Shown in pieces: positions 1 to 13,583 of a DNA stretch of 64,000 nt. The notes beneath the pieces were generated by a model, which worked only from the letters and a program-made list of their open reading frames with translations, did not search any database and had not been told where the DNA came from. Origin of the DNA: Corbicula japonica (Eukaryota > Mollusca > Bivalvia > Venerida > Cyrenidae); NCBI GenBank assembly GCA_038501625.1, contig JAZAYU010000013.1, positions 558,001 to 622,000 on the forward strand. Direction: 5' to 3'. A program made the translations under genes and the position numbers. How positions within the stretch are numbered: the stretch's first letter is position 1; every line of letters starts with the position of its first letter.

Positions 1-158
1 GAATTTCACACATACAATGTCTCACGTGTCATAAAGTTTGTGTAAAAGATCTTCATTATGCAAACATAAAGTATGTACAGAGTATAAATTGTCTTTAATT
101 GCTTCTATTCATTGCATCCATTTATACAGTCATGTATTTATAGCTTTATTATCATATA

Positions 159-362
159 CAGTAAAACCTCTTATTAAGACAACCCTTAAATTAAGACTAC
201 TTCGATAATGAGGCTATCAATCAATGTCACTTGTAAGAGTTTTGCACTATTTCCCTTCTAACAGTTTTGCACAATTTTCCACTGATAAATATAAAGATCT
301 ACTCATTATAAATGTCACTTTTGCCGAGTCCCAGAGGTGGTCTTAATAGTAGGGTTTCACTG
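159..362. mobile_element. MITE with CAGTRAAACC inverted ends, TA-flanked
   Basis: Left end CAGTAAAACCTCTTATTAAG; the reverse complement of the right end is CAGTGAAACCCTACTATTAAG. The inverted ends extend to about 28 bp with few differences. A TA dinucleotide lies outside each end (157-158, 363-364). 204 bp, no ORF. Ends of this type and TA duplication are typical of pogo/Tigger-like Tc1-mariner MITEs. Confidence 0.75.
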
Positions 363-398
363 TATACAGAAATAAACTAGAATGTTTCCTCGGACACT

Positions 399-810
399 GA
401 TGCCCCCCACTGCTATAATAGTTCTAATAAACAAAGGGCCTTAATTCTGGTAAAAATGACCATAGGAAAAAATCTTTTCTTTATGATCATGTACACATCC
501 TGCTTGATTATCTGTGCAAATTTGAAAGAAATCCCTCATACAGTTAATGAGGAGTTGATGCCACAAGATTTCATTAGTGAAATTAACAAAGGGTCATAAC
601 TCTGGTGAAAATGGTCACAGGACAAACTCCTTTCTTTACGATCATCTACACATCCTGCTTGATCATCTGTGCAAGTTTGAAAGAGATCTGCCTTATAGTT
701 TAGGAGAAGTTGATGCCACAAGATTTGGGGACATACGGACGGACGGACGTATGGATGGACGGACGGACAAGTGCAACTCTATATGCCTCCCACTTTGTGG
801 GGGCATTAAA
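399..810 (+). mobile_element. Tandem-core element, family C (ATGCCCCCAC ends), two core units
   Basis: Starts with TGATGCCCCCCAC and ends CTTTGTGGGGGCAT, giving short inverted ends. Two ~155-bp units (about 430-730) each contain AACAAAGGGYC-TAA-TCTGGT. They are followed by an (ACGG)n-like microsatellite (734-768) and the 3' tail GTGCAACTCTATATGCCTCC. The plan of short inverted ends, ~150-bp core and (ACGG)n fits the pearl elements described in bivalves. Confidence 0.7.
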
Positions 811-1077
811 AACCCAACAAAGTTTTAGTACATACTAAATTCATCAGGATGGCAAAGTGTTTCTTTCTTATTTATTCTATTGCAGATATTTACTTCTGTA
901 TACTGTGATACTTAAACATCAACCATTTTGTTGCCAACAGTTTCATCAATTGTGTCAAACTGATCCCAGACTTTACTACTTTCCATTTAATTCCAGACAT
1001 TTTTACTGCCATCTTCATGTGTAATGTCTACATACACAACAACAACACCAAAGTCATTTATTTTCATGTAGAGATTG

Positions 1078-1219
1078 GCCCAAGATCATAAAATTAAATG
1101 GAGACCAGTATCAAATCTCAAGCATCTGATTGGCTGAAATGGCACTCAGTTGCCATTTCAGCCAATCAGATGCTTGAGATTTGAGACTGGTCTCCAGATT
1201 TTGTTTTATGATCTTTGGC
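1078..1219. repeat. FB2 hairpin
   Basis: 142 bp with both arms; outer ends are the AAGATCATAAAA variant. Confidence 0.85.
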
Positions 1220-2411
1220 AATTATCTTGTGTTACAAGTCAGACAAAGCAGACATTTCCATATCAAGATGTTGTAGGCCCCACAGAACAAACATCTAGAT
1301 GACTTGTTTAGTCCCGAGTATCATTCACACTTTGTATTATGTATTTCTAATTAAATATTTAAACAAACAAAATATGTTTAACAATTTTATAATTGTCAAT
1401 AATTGTCAGAAAATTACAGCTTATATATACAAATCAAAAGAATGTTTGCAGTTCAATCACCCCTCCAAGACCCCATCGCATTTCAGATATTATAACAAAA
1501 TTCACAGCAGTCTGTATTCTGAGCAACAGTTCTGAAGTATTTACATATTTTACCCCAACTCTTGAATCTTATAGAAATTCATGAAAATAATACACATCTA
1601 CATTTCTTAGGTTCAACATAAAAATGCAGAAATGTATGATTTTCGCAAATTTTGATAATGGACCATAAGGCTGAAACTTTAATATATGAGAAAAATTAAC
1701 CGTGCTGAATAACAAGAATATTCTGTAGAATAATTTGACAAATTAGTATTTTGTTTTAATATAAATCAATTTTGCTTCAACAACTTGGAAAAACACAATT
1801 CAGATTCAACTTCTTATGGAAATGCCTTGGATATTTTCCTCATGAAAATGCAAACTGTATAAATTAATTCATGTCAGATTACATTCAGATTTTCTTTGAT
1901 TGAGCAGAACAATTCCAAGCATTTTATCTAAATATGGAAATCTTTGATTGAAAAAGTAATGTATTCTGTTCCAAATGCCAGGAGAAATAAACTTACAATT
2001 CAAGGGCAGACAAGTCAAACATTTTTAGGCCAAGAAGTTTATGACAAACTTCAGAGATTCAAGAAAATGTATTGAATTACTCTTGTGTGAGAGCAACCAG
2101 TGACCATGGCAAACCCCTTAACCCCTATGCCACTTAATCAAGACGTACTTTTAACAGAAGTATTTCCCAAAAGATACAGCTTTTGGTTCTGTCCATTGTT
2201 TGCTTTCCCCATATAAATATACCGCAAATTACCACAATGGCATTGTAGTTAAATACATTCTGCTTGACATAAGTTTTAAAATCTTGCAACATAATGCATG
2301 CTTCAGCAACACATTACATAATTTTGTTTTTTTTATAAATTAAATTCATGACAGCATTTTGTGACTTTAATGTATTTTTGCATCCCAGCACTGAGATTTT
2401 AATAAAATCTA

Positions 2412-2520
2412 GGCCCAAGATCATAAAACTAAAACTGGAGACCTACTGGTTGCCATTTCAGCCAACCAGATGCTTGGGATTTGAGACTGGTCTTCAATCT
2501 CAGTTTAATGATCTTAGGTC
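2412..2520. repeat. FB2, left arm truncated
   Basis: 109 bp; the left arm lacks the AATCTCAAGCATCTGATTGG part. Confidence 0.75.
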
Positions 2521-2640
2521 TTGTTGTTCTCTATGAAATATTCCTTTATAACAAAAACTTGGTTACTAACGCCAAGAAGATTATTGGAAATGATACAAAT
2601 TATTAAAATCATCAAGAGATATTTGCAAGATACTCCCTGT

Positions 2641-2784
2641 GCCCAAGATCATAAAACTAAATCTGGAGATCAGTCTCAAATCTCAAGCATCTGATTGGCT
2701 GAAATGGGGACCAGTCGCCATTTCAGCCAATCAGATCCTTGAGATTTGAGACTGATCTCAAAACTTAGTTTTATGATCTTGGGC
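2641..2784. repeat. FB2 hairpin
   Basis: Both arms intact; CTGGAGATCAGTCTC variant. Only 120 bp from the preceding copy. Confidence 0.85.
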
Positions 2785-4317
2785 CCTGGCTAATTAATCA
2801 AAAAGCTCAAACCCCACAATGGAAGGATCAGCATTAATGTTCCAATTCTGACAGTAAACAGTCCACAACCTATTGAGGAAATAGAATCAGTGTCTTCCCT
2901 TCTCTAATACTTTCTTAATTAGATATCAGCCAATTTCTGTGAGGCTTTTTGGAATAATTTCCTGGGATGTCCAGACAGATAAATGGTACACTTCACAAGC
3001 TCTACTGTCAACAATTACAGAAATAGTTCATTCTGACCTGAAAGAATATCTTTACTGCCTGATAACACAATCTCAGCACTTCTGTAGACATATAAAGTCA
3101 AGTCTTTGCATTAAGAAAAAGCACTATTTGCTTTAGGATTCATTAGGTCATTTCTGACCAAGACCCTAAGAGTGAAGATCCTCATGAGACTGCAAGCATG
3201 TGCAAGATATATCTGGACTTGCACTGGCAATTATCCTATGGAGCAAACAGTTAAGTCCTTAGAACAGTACCTGTCAAGTTCGCTGGTCTACCAGTTACTG
3301 TTTACTATTCTGTAAATAAATCCAATACAACAAGAAGAAGACATTATGACAAAACCAGGTTTTCTTTTTAAGTGAAAAAGAGGCATAACTATGACAAAAT
3401 ACAGTCAAGAGTTATAAAATTTGTCCTGATAATTGCTATTGCAACATCTAAGTTAAATTTCAAAGCTCTGCCTTGAATGGTAACTGAGAAAAAGCAAACT
3501 TAACAAAAAACTTAATGAAATGTTGGCACCAACCTGCCTGCCAATTAAATGACATACCAAAATCTAATAACCAGGGTTTTCCAAAGGAAACCTGGATAAA
3601 ATTCTTAGAACCAATAAGAAAACTAAATGGACTTGCTTAAACTGATATTAAATAGAGTCAATTACATAAATTGTGGATGAAAATCCCAACTAGAATCAGA
3701 AAGACTCAAATACCACAGAAAATTCAGTATATTTTACACTAATATAGCCTAATAGAAAATTCAGTATATTTTACACTAATATAGCCTAATTTTTATATAG
3801 CTTAATGCAAGCCAATTAATCACTGATATTAGGTATAAGAAATCTGTGAACACAGCATGGAGAGAAGATGGTGGAATCATCTCTAAGAGCTTTCTGATTA
3901 TAAATAATCTCCATAATTAACAGAAGTTTTGTTAAAGTTGCAGTTACAGCATTTTCATAAAACTAACAACTGTATCAATATTTCAGACGAAATGGCTGAA
4001 CCAAGTGAAACCGAGACAAGTTAAAAACATCAGTCTGTTTTGCTAAAATGTTTTTTTTTAATTCATAAGTCAAAGCTGAATTTATTAAAATATTATTACA
4101 TACTAAAGTAATGATCACTAATTGTCAGTTAAGATGTATAGATATATTTACATTTCATTGGCAACTTAACCGTTTGCTGCAGTGATTACAACTGATAAAA
4201 TTCACATTATATTAATGAGCATTATTGTCACGAAGATTACTCTATGAATATTAAATGAGCCAGCATCATTTTCTTGGTCTGAGAAAAATGGATGTAAATG
4301 GCTAAAATCTGAAAACT

Positions 4318-5490
4318 GCCAACTAGTGCTTCCAACAATGACAAATGTCTGCATGCATGTGCTGCCAAGCCAACCACTGCTTCCAACAATGACAAAATGT
4401 CTGCATGCATGTGCTGCCAAGCCAACCACTGCTCCCAACAATAACTAAATCTGCATGAATGTGCTGCCAAGCCAACCACTGCTTCCAACAATGACAAAAT
4501 GTTTGCATGCATGTGCTGCCAAGCCAACCACTGCTCCCAACAATAACTAAATCTGCCTGTATGTGCTGCCAAGCCAACCACTGCTCCCAACAATAACTAA
4601 ATCTGCATGCATGTGCTGCCAAGCCAACCACTGCTCCCAACAATAACTAAATCTGCCTGTATGTGCTGCAAAGCCAACCACTGCTCCCAACAATAACTAA
4701 ATCTGCATGCATGTGCTGCCAAGCCAACCACTGCTCCCAACATTAACTAAATCTGCCTGTATGTGCTGCCAAGCCAACCACTGCTCCCAACATTAACTAA
4801 ATCTGCCTGTATGTGCTGCCAAGCCAACCACTGCTCGCAACAATAACTAAATCTGCATGCATGTGCTGCCAAGCCAACCACTGCTCCCAACATTAACTAA
4901 ATCTGCCTGTATGTGCTGCCAAGCCAACCACTGCTCGCAACAATAACTAAATCTGCCTGTATGTGCTGCCAAGCCAACCACTGCTCCCAACATTAACTAA
5001 ATCTGCCTGTATGTGCTGCAAAGCCAACCACTGCTCCCAACATTAACTAAATCTGCCTGTAGGTGCTGCCAAGCCAACCACTGCTCCCAACAATAACTAA
5101 ATCTGCCTGTATGTGCTGCAAAGCCAACCACTGCTCCCAACATTAACTAAATCTGTCTGTATGTGCTGCAAAGCCAACCACTGCTCCCAACATTAACTAA
5201 ATCTGCCTGTATGTGTTGCCAAGCCAACCACTGCTCCCAACAATAACTAAATCTGCCCGTATGTGCTGCCAAGCCAACCAGTGCTTCCAACAAGGCCTGG
5301 TCATGAATATATAAGCTGCAAAGCAAACCACAGCTCCCTTCAATGACTAAATCTGTCTGTATGTGCTGCAAAGCCAACCACTGCTTCCAACAATGCCTAA
5401 ATCTGCCCATAAGTCCTGCAAAGCCAGCCAGTGTTCCCAACAAGGCCTGGACATTAATGTACGTTCTGCGAAGCAAACCACTGCTCCCTA
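4318..5490. repeat. 50-bp minisatellite, about 23 units
   Basis: Unit GCTGCCAAGCCAACCACTGC plus TCCCAACAATAACTAAATCTGCCTGTATGT. Two interspersed variants differ at CTGCCTGTATG versus CTGCATGCATG, and at CAATAAC versus CATTAAC. The last units (5270-5490) are more diverged. Reverse-strand frames (VVGLAAH...) are repeat artefacts. Confidence 0.9.
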
Positions 5491-6160
5491 CAATGGCTTA
5501 ACTGCGTTAGTCCAATTATTGATCATATGGGATTTTTGCTCTGCTTAGGACCTGTAGTGTTTATTTGCAACACCAATCTCTACTTAACTGTGAAACAAAG
5601 CAAAGGAATATGTTGATAAGCAAATGCTCATTACCCAATGAAGAGATTCCGATCAACCCAAGTTTTATAAAAAGATTTACCCAAATATAAAGATAAAGGA
5701 TATGGGTTTATAGTCTGGTTTTTACAAAAATATTCACCCGACTTTCACATATGACATATGACTTATTCCTAGCAACATGGCTGATACCCATTTAGAGCTA
5801 AAGCTACTTAAATTCTGAGAAATGGTAGTAGCCGGGATTTACTCTGCAGGAACCCACCTTGCTAGCCCTTTTGACCTATATTTCACCACCAGTTGTTGTA
5901 GACAAGGTTAGCTGTAAGTTTTAACCATTAAAATAATCAGACGTCCCAGCAATCCAATTCCATTCTGCAAACCATTTCCTCTATGCCTGTCTGGCAATCA
6001 CAAACACTTGGTGAAGTTTTCTGATTATGTACTTGGACAGCATTAAGATGTCCAAACAGTGCCATTAGAATGAATCCTGTTCAAAATTGACCAAGTCTGC
6101 ATAAAATTTGAGGCTTTATGCTATTTCCTACAAATTGTAAGACAATTAAAATCTTTGCTG

Positions 6161-6224
6161 AAGATGATGAAACTGAGATTTGAAATCAGTCTCAAATCTC
6201 AAGCATAATTTATAACCTTTGGGC
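6161..6224. repeat. FB2 fragment, central part lost
   Basis: Left arm runs to AAGCAT, then directly to the right outer end TTATAACCTTTGGGCC. Confidence 0.6.
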
Positions 6225-6274
6225 CTTCTTTTACAGAAGTTTGAAGGACATTTTAAAAATTAATCATTATTCAA

Positions 6275-7790
6275 AACTAGATGGGTGTTCAGTTGAACAC
6301 TTTTGTCACCCTAGGGTACTGTCAGAATAAAAATGCAAGTACAACAAGAGTGTCAAACTGACACAAAATACGTCCGTCAAAATGCTGATCATCAAAGTTG
6401 CGTAACGATCCGATAAAAATTATTCGACTTGGAGAGCAGATACCACTAATTCAGTTTTTGGACAATTCAAGGGCCATAATTCAGGAGTGCCTGGGGGGAT
6501 TTGGCAGGTTATAGAACTTGGTCGAGATATTATGCCCACCAACATATTCACCAAGTTTGATAAAGACAGGATGAAAACTCTTTGACTTTGAGAGCGGAAA
6601 CAGTAATTTTGGACAATTCAAGGGCCATAATTCAGGAGTGCCTGGGGGGATTTGGCTGGTTATAGAACTTGGTCGAGATATTATGCCCACCAACATATTC
6701 ACCAAGTTTGATAAAGACAGGACAAAAACTCTGACTTAGAGAGCAGAAACCCAAATTTTGGTGAATTAAAGGCCCATAATTCAGGAGAGCCTGGGGGGAT
6801 TTGGCTGGTTATAGAACTTGGTCCAGATATTATGCCCACCAACATATTCACCAAGTTTGATAAAGACCTGATGAAAACTCTTTGACTTAGAGAGCGGATA
6901 CCCTTATTCTGGACAATTCAAGGGCCATAATTCAGGAGTGCATGGGGGATTTGGCTGGTTATAGAACTTGGTCCAGATATTATGCCCACCAACATATTCA
7001 CCAAGTTTGATAAAGACCGGACGAAAACTCTTTGACTTAGAGAGCGTAAACCCTTATTTTGGACAATTCAAGGGCCATAATTCAGGAGTGCATGGGGGAA
7101 TTTGGCTGGTTATAGAACTTGGTCCAGATATTATGCCCACCAACATATTCACCAAGTTTGATAAAGACAGGATGAAAACTCTTTGACTTTAAGAGAGCGG
7201 AAACCCAAATTTTGGACAATTAAAGGGCCATAATTCAGGAGTGCCTGGGGGGATTTGGCTGGTTATAGAACCTGGTCGAGATATTATGCCCTCCAACATA
7301 TTCACCAAGTTTGATAAAGACCTGATGAAAACTCTTTGACTTAGAGAGCGGAAACCCTGTGGACGCTGCCCGCCCGCCGCAGGTGTTCCCATAATATGTC
7401 CCGTTTTTCAAACGGGCGTATAAAAAGGGACATAACTCCATCTTGGCCTTGGCATCATGATGTGTTGTCATGAGCAATTTTAAAGTTTGACGAAGAAATA
7501 TTAAGAAATGGCAAAGTTATAGCCAATGTTAAGTTTCCATGTCAAAATTAAAGTACAAAAAGGCATAACTCCATTAAATGTGACCTTGACCTAAAGAATT
7601 TGGCATCATCATGACTATGTTATCATAAGCAGTATAATTTGAAAGTTTTATGAAGAAATATTAAGAAATGGCAAGTTATAGCCAACGTTAAGTTTTCGTG
7701 AGGGATGGACCAGTGGACAGATGGACAGACAGATAGACAAAGCGATCCCTATGTATCATTTTTTCTTCGAAAGGGCAACACAAAAATAAA
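6275..7790 (+). mobile_element. Family D element interrupted by a family A element
   Basis: Left part 6275-6340 (ACTAGATGGGTGTTCAGTTG) and right part 7423-7790 (GGGACATAACTCC, GGCATCATGATG, GACAGATAGACA) are continuous in the related copy at 51702-51945. The family A element has therefore inserted into it. The right part has about two core units and a (GACA)n-like tail. Confidence 0.65.
6341..7422 (+). mobile_element. Tandem-core element, family A, six ~151-bp units
   Basis: Begins ACAACAAGAGTGTCAAACTG with an ATACGYCCG motif and ends in a hairpin CCCGTTTTTCAAACGGG followed by CGTATA, inverting the left motif. Six units start near 6471, 6622, 6771, 6922, 7072 and 7224; each has GGGCCATAATTCAGGAG and TTCACCAAGTTTGATAAAGA. 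A GC-rich CGCCCGCCGC stretch precedes the hairpin. ORFs across it are repeat artefacts. Confidence 0.8.
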
Positions 7791-9255
7791 AAAAAACAAT
7801 TAATATTTCCTTAATCTGTCATCAGATATGAAGGCCATAGGTAGACCATTCTCTTAGTCACAGTAAACTGGTGCCTGGTATGTGACTTCATATAATGAAC
7901 ATGGTACCTTGGTCTGCATTCCCCAGAACTGAAACTATTCAAGCAAATCTAAATAAACACTTTTTATATGAATGAATAATTGATTCATTACTAGCTGCAT
8001 AAATTGACAATGGCTTCAAAATGAAAAGCTGCAGAATTCAATCAGGAGACTGAAATGTGCTGAATTAAATGTAAACTAATTCCCCATGGTGTCATTTTAT
8101 GTATAATTGAAAAGCCTGGACTCAACCATCAAAGGCCTTTTATTTTGCAATTATGCAATATCTAATGAAATCGTCATAGTAAGGTATGGGCGTAACCCAT
8201 GGGGCTGTAGTACGTGGTAGGCAACATGTACATTACCTGGGTTAATACAGCATTATTGATACTGCTTTAAAACCCTCAGATCAGGTATGTCCCAGTTGTG
8301 GGTGGGTGGATGAAACAAGGGTTGATCAGGAGTCGCTTCCCTTAGGGCAAATCTGGCCTGCAGGATCACATGACTTATTATGACGATGGTATTACACAAT
8401 TTTTTTTTCCTTAAAATATTAACAAGTGTCATACAGATGAGTAAAACAGATAATTACTTGTTCAAAAAATCTATTTTATGTTGTTTATATGCAGCAGAAA
8501 CCAAGAAAATCACAAAGTTATGCATGTTAAGCCCTTATTTATTGAAAATTTCAGAATTATTATTTTTTCATTTTTCGTCTGTTTTATTAATTTTTTTTTT
8601 GAAAAATTGAAAATAATGTTTGTTTTAATCGATTGTATAATTATTTAGCTTTAAATTTGTAAAATCTATACAGAAAAGACATGATTCATGTAACAAAAAT
8701 CCATGGTTTCATTTTACAATGTTTAACTTTATTTGATAAGATTGCAAATATGATTAACCTAATCCTTGCCCGGATCAGCTTGGATTTTCCTTGGAAACCT
8801 GAGATAATACTGTAGCATTGATTACAATTTCACAAGTATTTCACAAACTAATAAAACTCTGAATAAATCTCATGTGTTTTAATCAATTACCACTTTTGTC
8901 ATTTATTAATTTGTGCAAATTTGCTGCATTCTATATGGAATTAATTTGTGGTGCAATAAATGACAGCTACTGTGCCGTTTGCATAATAAAACAATACACT
9001 ATCTCTTAAACACTTCTTTGACGTTTTAAAATTTTCAACAAATCAATACAGTTTCAGATATTTCCAAATGATTATTTAATAATCCAGTCCTCAGCAATTC
9101 CCATCACTAATAAATCATCCATCATAATGCTTGGAAGGTGGTTTCAATAGATGTCAGTAAATCCAGCAATACCACATAATGATAGCAATTCTTCTTTTTG
9201 TAATCACCAATAATGACAAGTGAAAATCTGATTACATTAGACATTAGGCACTTAA

Positions 9256-9489
9256 CTCTTTATTCCTATATATGCCTTTTATCACATAGGTGAACAGTGT
9301 AGATCCAGATCAGCCCACACATATAAGCTATCTGATCAGGATCTAAAATGTTCACTTTTTGGCCAGAAATAACTTAATGAATCTAAAAGTAATCTGTGTA
9401 GATCTGGATCAGAAGGCATTCATGTGCAGGCTGATCTAGATCTACAATGTTCACCCATGACATAAAAGGCATATATAGAGAGAGTAAAA
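9256..9489. repeat. FB1, older copy
   Basis: Left TTAA at 9252-9255; ends CTCTTTATTCC and AGAGAGTAAAAGG; paired GATCCAGATCAGCC and GGCTGATCTAGATC arms. Confidence 0.65.
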
Positions 9490-10531
9490 GGTAAATTTTC
9501 ATTTCAAAGAAGCTAAGATCAACAAATGCTGATGGCTCAGTGATCCTAAGTGCACAACCGTTTTGTTAATCCCTCTACTTCATTTTGATACTATATGTGC
9601 AATATAATCAAAAGTAACTGCTATATCACAATATCACAGAAACACGATTTAGAAATAATATCACTTTCAGTTATTGTTGTGAATATGGTTTTAACAAAAT
9701 GGTGAAGAATTTATGATAGCATTTCAAAGAAAAGAACTGAAAACACATTATCCGATGGCCTATTTTATTTGTTTGCTTTCTCTTCGGGGCTTCACAAAAG
9801 GCCTTCATATATTCAATCAAATTATATTTCCATACAAACCACTTTTGGTCATTATATTGAACAAGACATTTCACCATGGGAAAACTGGCATTTTGTCAAA
9901 CCATCTAGACAATAATATCATCACGAAATGTAACTATCCCTTGTGGATCTAATGAAATAATGGGACAATTCTCCAAATGACCACTGAACTAACCAAGGAC
10001 ATAACTAAATGACCAACAAATCACTTTCATCACTCCTCACAACAAATTTTCTTTACACAATCTTGTATATTTCATGCTACAGAGTTGTCAAATACAAATA
10101 AGACCAAGGTTTCTTCTAACAATAGCAAATCATCCTCCCTGGAAATGAAGCCAGTTTCCAGTTTCCAATTAACACTGAATACCAGTAAATTAATTACTTT
10201 GCCAGGACATTTCTCAACATTAATTGTCTGCAAATGTCCCACACAGAAAATTGGTTGACTACAAAAGACACACAGAAAGTACAGATATATCAATCTGCTA
10301 ATTAGAGTTATGACAATTTGCAACAAAAGTGCCAAGTAGATATTTGGTGAGTTATGTTGTGTCCTTGACACAAGCATACCAAAAATCAGATCATGGCTTG
10401 ATCATCTCAGTGACTTTTAAAGGGATGAACCTTGCAAATATATTGTTCATGCCAAAAACAGGGATCAACAGTGCTAACTTATTGTTCATATTTACATTTC
10501 GACCATGTCAATAACCTTAAACAGGGATTAA

Positions 10532-10752
10532 CCCTTTCCTCCATACACCTTTATTGCGTGGGCAAACAGTGTAGATCTAGATCAGGAGGCACATCCGTGC
10601 CATCTGATCAGGATCTGCACTGTTTGCCTTTTGATTTGTTAGGTAATTTTTTACCAAAATGCGACCAATGTTGATTCTGATCAGACGGCACAGATCTAAT
10701 CTGAATCTACACTGGTCGCACACACGTAAAAATGCATATATAAGAAGGAAAC
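10532..10752. repeat. FB1, near full length
   Basis: Left TTAA at 10528-10531 and CCCTTTCCTCCATACACC; right end decayed (AAGAAGGAAACC). Confidence 0.7.
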
Positions 10753-11849
10753 CAACATTTTGATCATACCTTAAACACTAATATGTTGACCATGTTAGTG
10801 ATTGACTAAACTAATGGTTAGTAGTGGCACTACAAAATTTCTCATAATTTGCAAGTGTAGCTTTTGTGTTTTTATTCAACGGCACTGATTTATCAATATT
10901 TACATAAGACAGATTAATATGCAGACTACACATATATGGTAGAAATCATTTTCAGAATAAAGCAATTAAACGAGGCATAAAATTGAAACTTGCTACTAAC
11001 AGAATGAAAGTCGATCATTATTGGCCATTTAGTCAGACAGCTAAATGCCAGATGTACACGTTTTCTTTCTGCCGTACATGGAAGATTGTTATCATTATTT
11101 TCCCACCCACTTTCAAAACCTAGACATACTGAAATTAAACAGTTGTAGATTTTGTTTTGTTTTGTTTTAATGAAAAGAATATACAAGATTTACAGACGTT
11201 ACATTTTACAGGAAGCAAAAAAGAATTAAAATCAGTGTAAAAACGTGATTTACTACAGTGCAACTTCCAATTTTTAAATACAATGCAATTAAAATGGAAA
11301 CACCATCTCATGACAATTCAAAATGCACTTAATTCTATGTAATCTGGTGAGAATCTGCGAGCGGTTCCTTTGATCAAGTATGCAGTCAATACCTTCAAGA
11401 TAGAGTAGTACAGTGAACAGGATACGTCAGGCAATCCCGTCACTGAAACAATACAGCATGAACATTTCCTTATGAGGAGACCCGACCACGTTTATGGAAG
11501 TTTAGTGAGGCAGTTTCTAACATCATGCAACATCCTGTGTCGGGTTGATGCTAACTGCTGCTATTTTTGCTTAGAAATATCAATGCACTTAGAAACATGT
11601 TTGAAATTAAAGCAATGATGATAGCAGCATTCAATGTACCAGAAGTTCTATGGAAATAAAAGTGCATTTGGATGTAAAATAAACATCGTTAGCCAATATC
11701 TTGTATCTTGGGAATTTGGTCTTTCCCGATGTTTCTATGGTTAAGTTACATCAACATTAACAAATTTCATGGCTTCATGAGGAAATGTGAAGCCTGAACA
11801 ATAGGAAATTCAGCAAGGATAAGTATGCCTGGTGAATCCCTAGTCAAAG

Positions 11850-12240
11850 TCAACACACTATCCTTGGTGACAGCCAACTATATATGCTTGGTGACAGTCA
11901 ACCATGTCTCCTTGGTGAAAGTCATTAAAGGATTTCTCCCTAGTGACAATTAATGATGTCTCCTTTGTGACAGTCAATGGTGTTTCCCTGGTGACAGACA
12001 AAGTTGTCTCCTTGGTGACAGTCAACTATATAGCCTTGGTGACAGTCAACCAATGTCTCCTTGGTGACAGTCAGTAAAAGATGTCTCCTTGGTGACAGTC
12101 AACTATATAGCCTTGGTGACAGTCAACTATGTATACATGGTGACAGTCAAAAAGGTCTCCTTGGCGAAAGACAACGATGTCTTATTGGTGACAGTCAAAG
12201 ATGTCTTATTGGTGACAGTCAATGTCTCCCTGATAACATT
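11850..12240. repeat. 27-30-bp minisatellite (CTTGGTGACAGTCAA)
   Basis: About 14 units centred on CTCCTTGGTGACAGTCAAC, with variable 8-15-bp spacers. Most regular in 12000-12220. Confidence 0.8.
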
Positions 12241-13004
12241 AAGTGATCTCTCCCTGGCAAAAATGTCACCTCGGTAATAAGATAAACAAATTACAAAGAA
12301 ATAATTTGACCAGGAAACCGGAAGACATATTTGGGATTTATCTTTTATTCAGCTGTTTAGGTAGAGCTAGCTGATATGTTCATTTAGCCGTGTTTTATGA
12401 AGTAAATATACTTAAAGATAAACAGCTACAAAATAGTTGATCAAAAGAATGACAAAAGAAATAGAAAATGTTTCATATAGTTCTGGTAGGGTTTCAACCA
12501 TTAACAATATAATTTCCTCGATTTTAAAAGCTTGAAATATTAATACACAATACTTGAAAGCTATATTATGTTTTTAACCTATGAATTTTGACGCTATAAT
12601 GGTAAGTAAGTTGTCAACTTTTCTCACTTAACATTGATTCTAGATTCTGTCTACCCAACATACAACATTTGCCAATTTCATTATCTTTCTTTAATGATGT
12701 TTTTTTTGCTGTAGAAGGACAAGGAAACAAGCTGATAACTAAGTAAACATCTGGAATGCCGAGAATTTCGAAATCTGATTGAAAACTCTCCGAGTTTGCA
12801 AGAAACAACTTGTTTTGTCTGGAGATATCTTTGCAGATACAAGAAACAAGCATTCAAGTAGGAAATTGTTCAAAATCCCCAGTAAAATGGACGTCAGAGT
12901 TGATTTCACAACCCTCGACTTGCGTATCCCTAAATTTCAAGATCCGACAGAGCCCTGTTGTCAAAAGTATTCTTACAAATTTAAAATGATAAGTGTAGAT
13001 CCTA

Positions 13005-13083
13005 ATTAAACTGATAGATGTAGATCTGGATCTACACCGGTGACTAATGTGATATAAGCTTTATCTATGGAGTAAAGGGTTAA
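13005..13083. repeat. FB1 right-half fragment
   Basis: GATCTGGATCTACACCGG through GGAGTAAAGGG and TTAA. Other short fragments lie at 13688-13815, 17262-17445, 17735-17825, 46785-47010, 48498-48666, 51640-51686 and 56395-56566. Confidence 0.55.
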
Positions 13084-13399
13084 TAAATTGGACTGAAATT
13101 AACTTCAAAGTACATAGGTTTATGAATAAACTCAATGGACAACAACACACAGGCAGAGTATCAGATACATGAAAATAGACAACTGAAGTCTGACATGAAA
13201 CAACAATCATTGGGGAAATAGCACTTTATGACAGTGTGTCCGGAACACGATTTTCCATTTAACTGTAGTTAGGAATACAGGAAACCACAGACAACTTGTA
13301 AATGACCTCAAAGCTGAAGCTAACTTGAAACTAAGTGGACATCAATTCACAGAGTAGGAGTTTTTCATTAGCCCAGTGGAACATCCTTGATATTTTAAG

Positions 13400-13583
13400 A
13401 GATCATAAAACTGAGATTTGAAACCAGTCTCAAATCTCAAGCATCTGATTGGCTGAAACCAGTTGCCATTTCAGCCAATCACATGCTTAAGATTTGAGGC
13501 TGGTTTCCATTTATCATTTCAGGCAATCAGATGCTTAAGATTTGAGACTGGTTTCCATTTATCAGTTATATAATCTTGGGGCC
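13400..13583. repeat. FB2 with a duplicated right arm
   Basis: 184 bp. The segment CAATCAGATGCTTAAGATTT to TTCCATTTATCA occurs twice in tandem. Confidence 0.8.

Noticed and set aside
738..768. Short tandem ACGG repeats (also 28735-28755 and 32135-32160) considered as CRISPR-like or independent microsatellites
   Set aside because: They are the built-in microsatellite of tandem-core elements; no spacer-repeat pattern.
4202..5476. Minus-strand frames VVGLAAHACRF...
   Set aside because: Artefact of the 50-bp array.
6481..7477. Frames such as LVGIISRPSSITSQIPPGTPE in family A elements
   Set aside because: They occur in every tandem unit, on both strands, without start or splice context; non-coding repeat.
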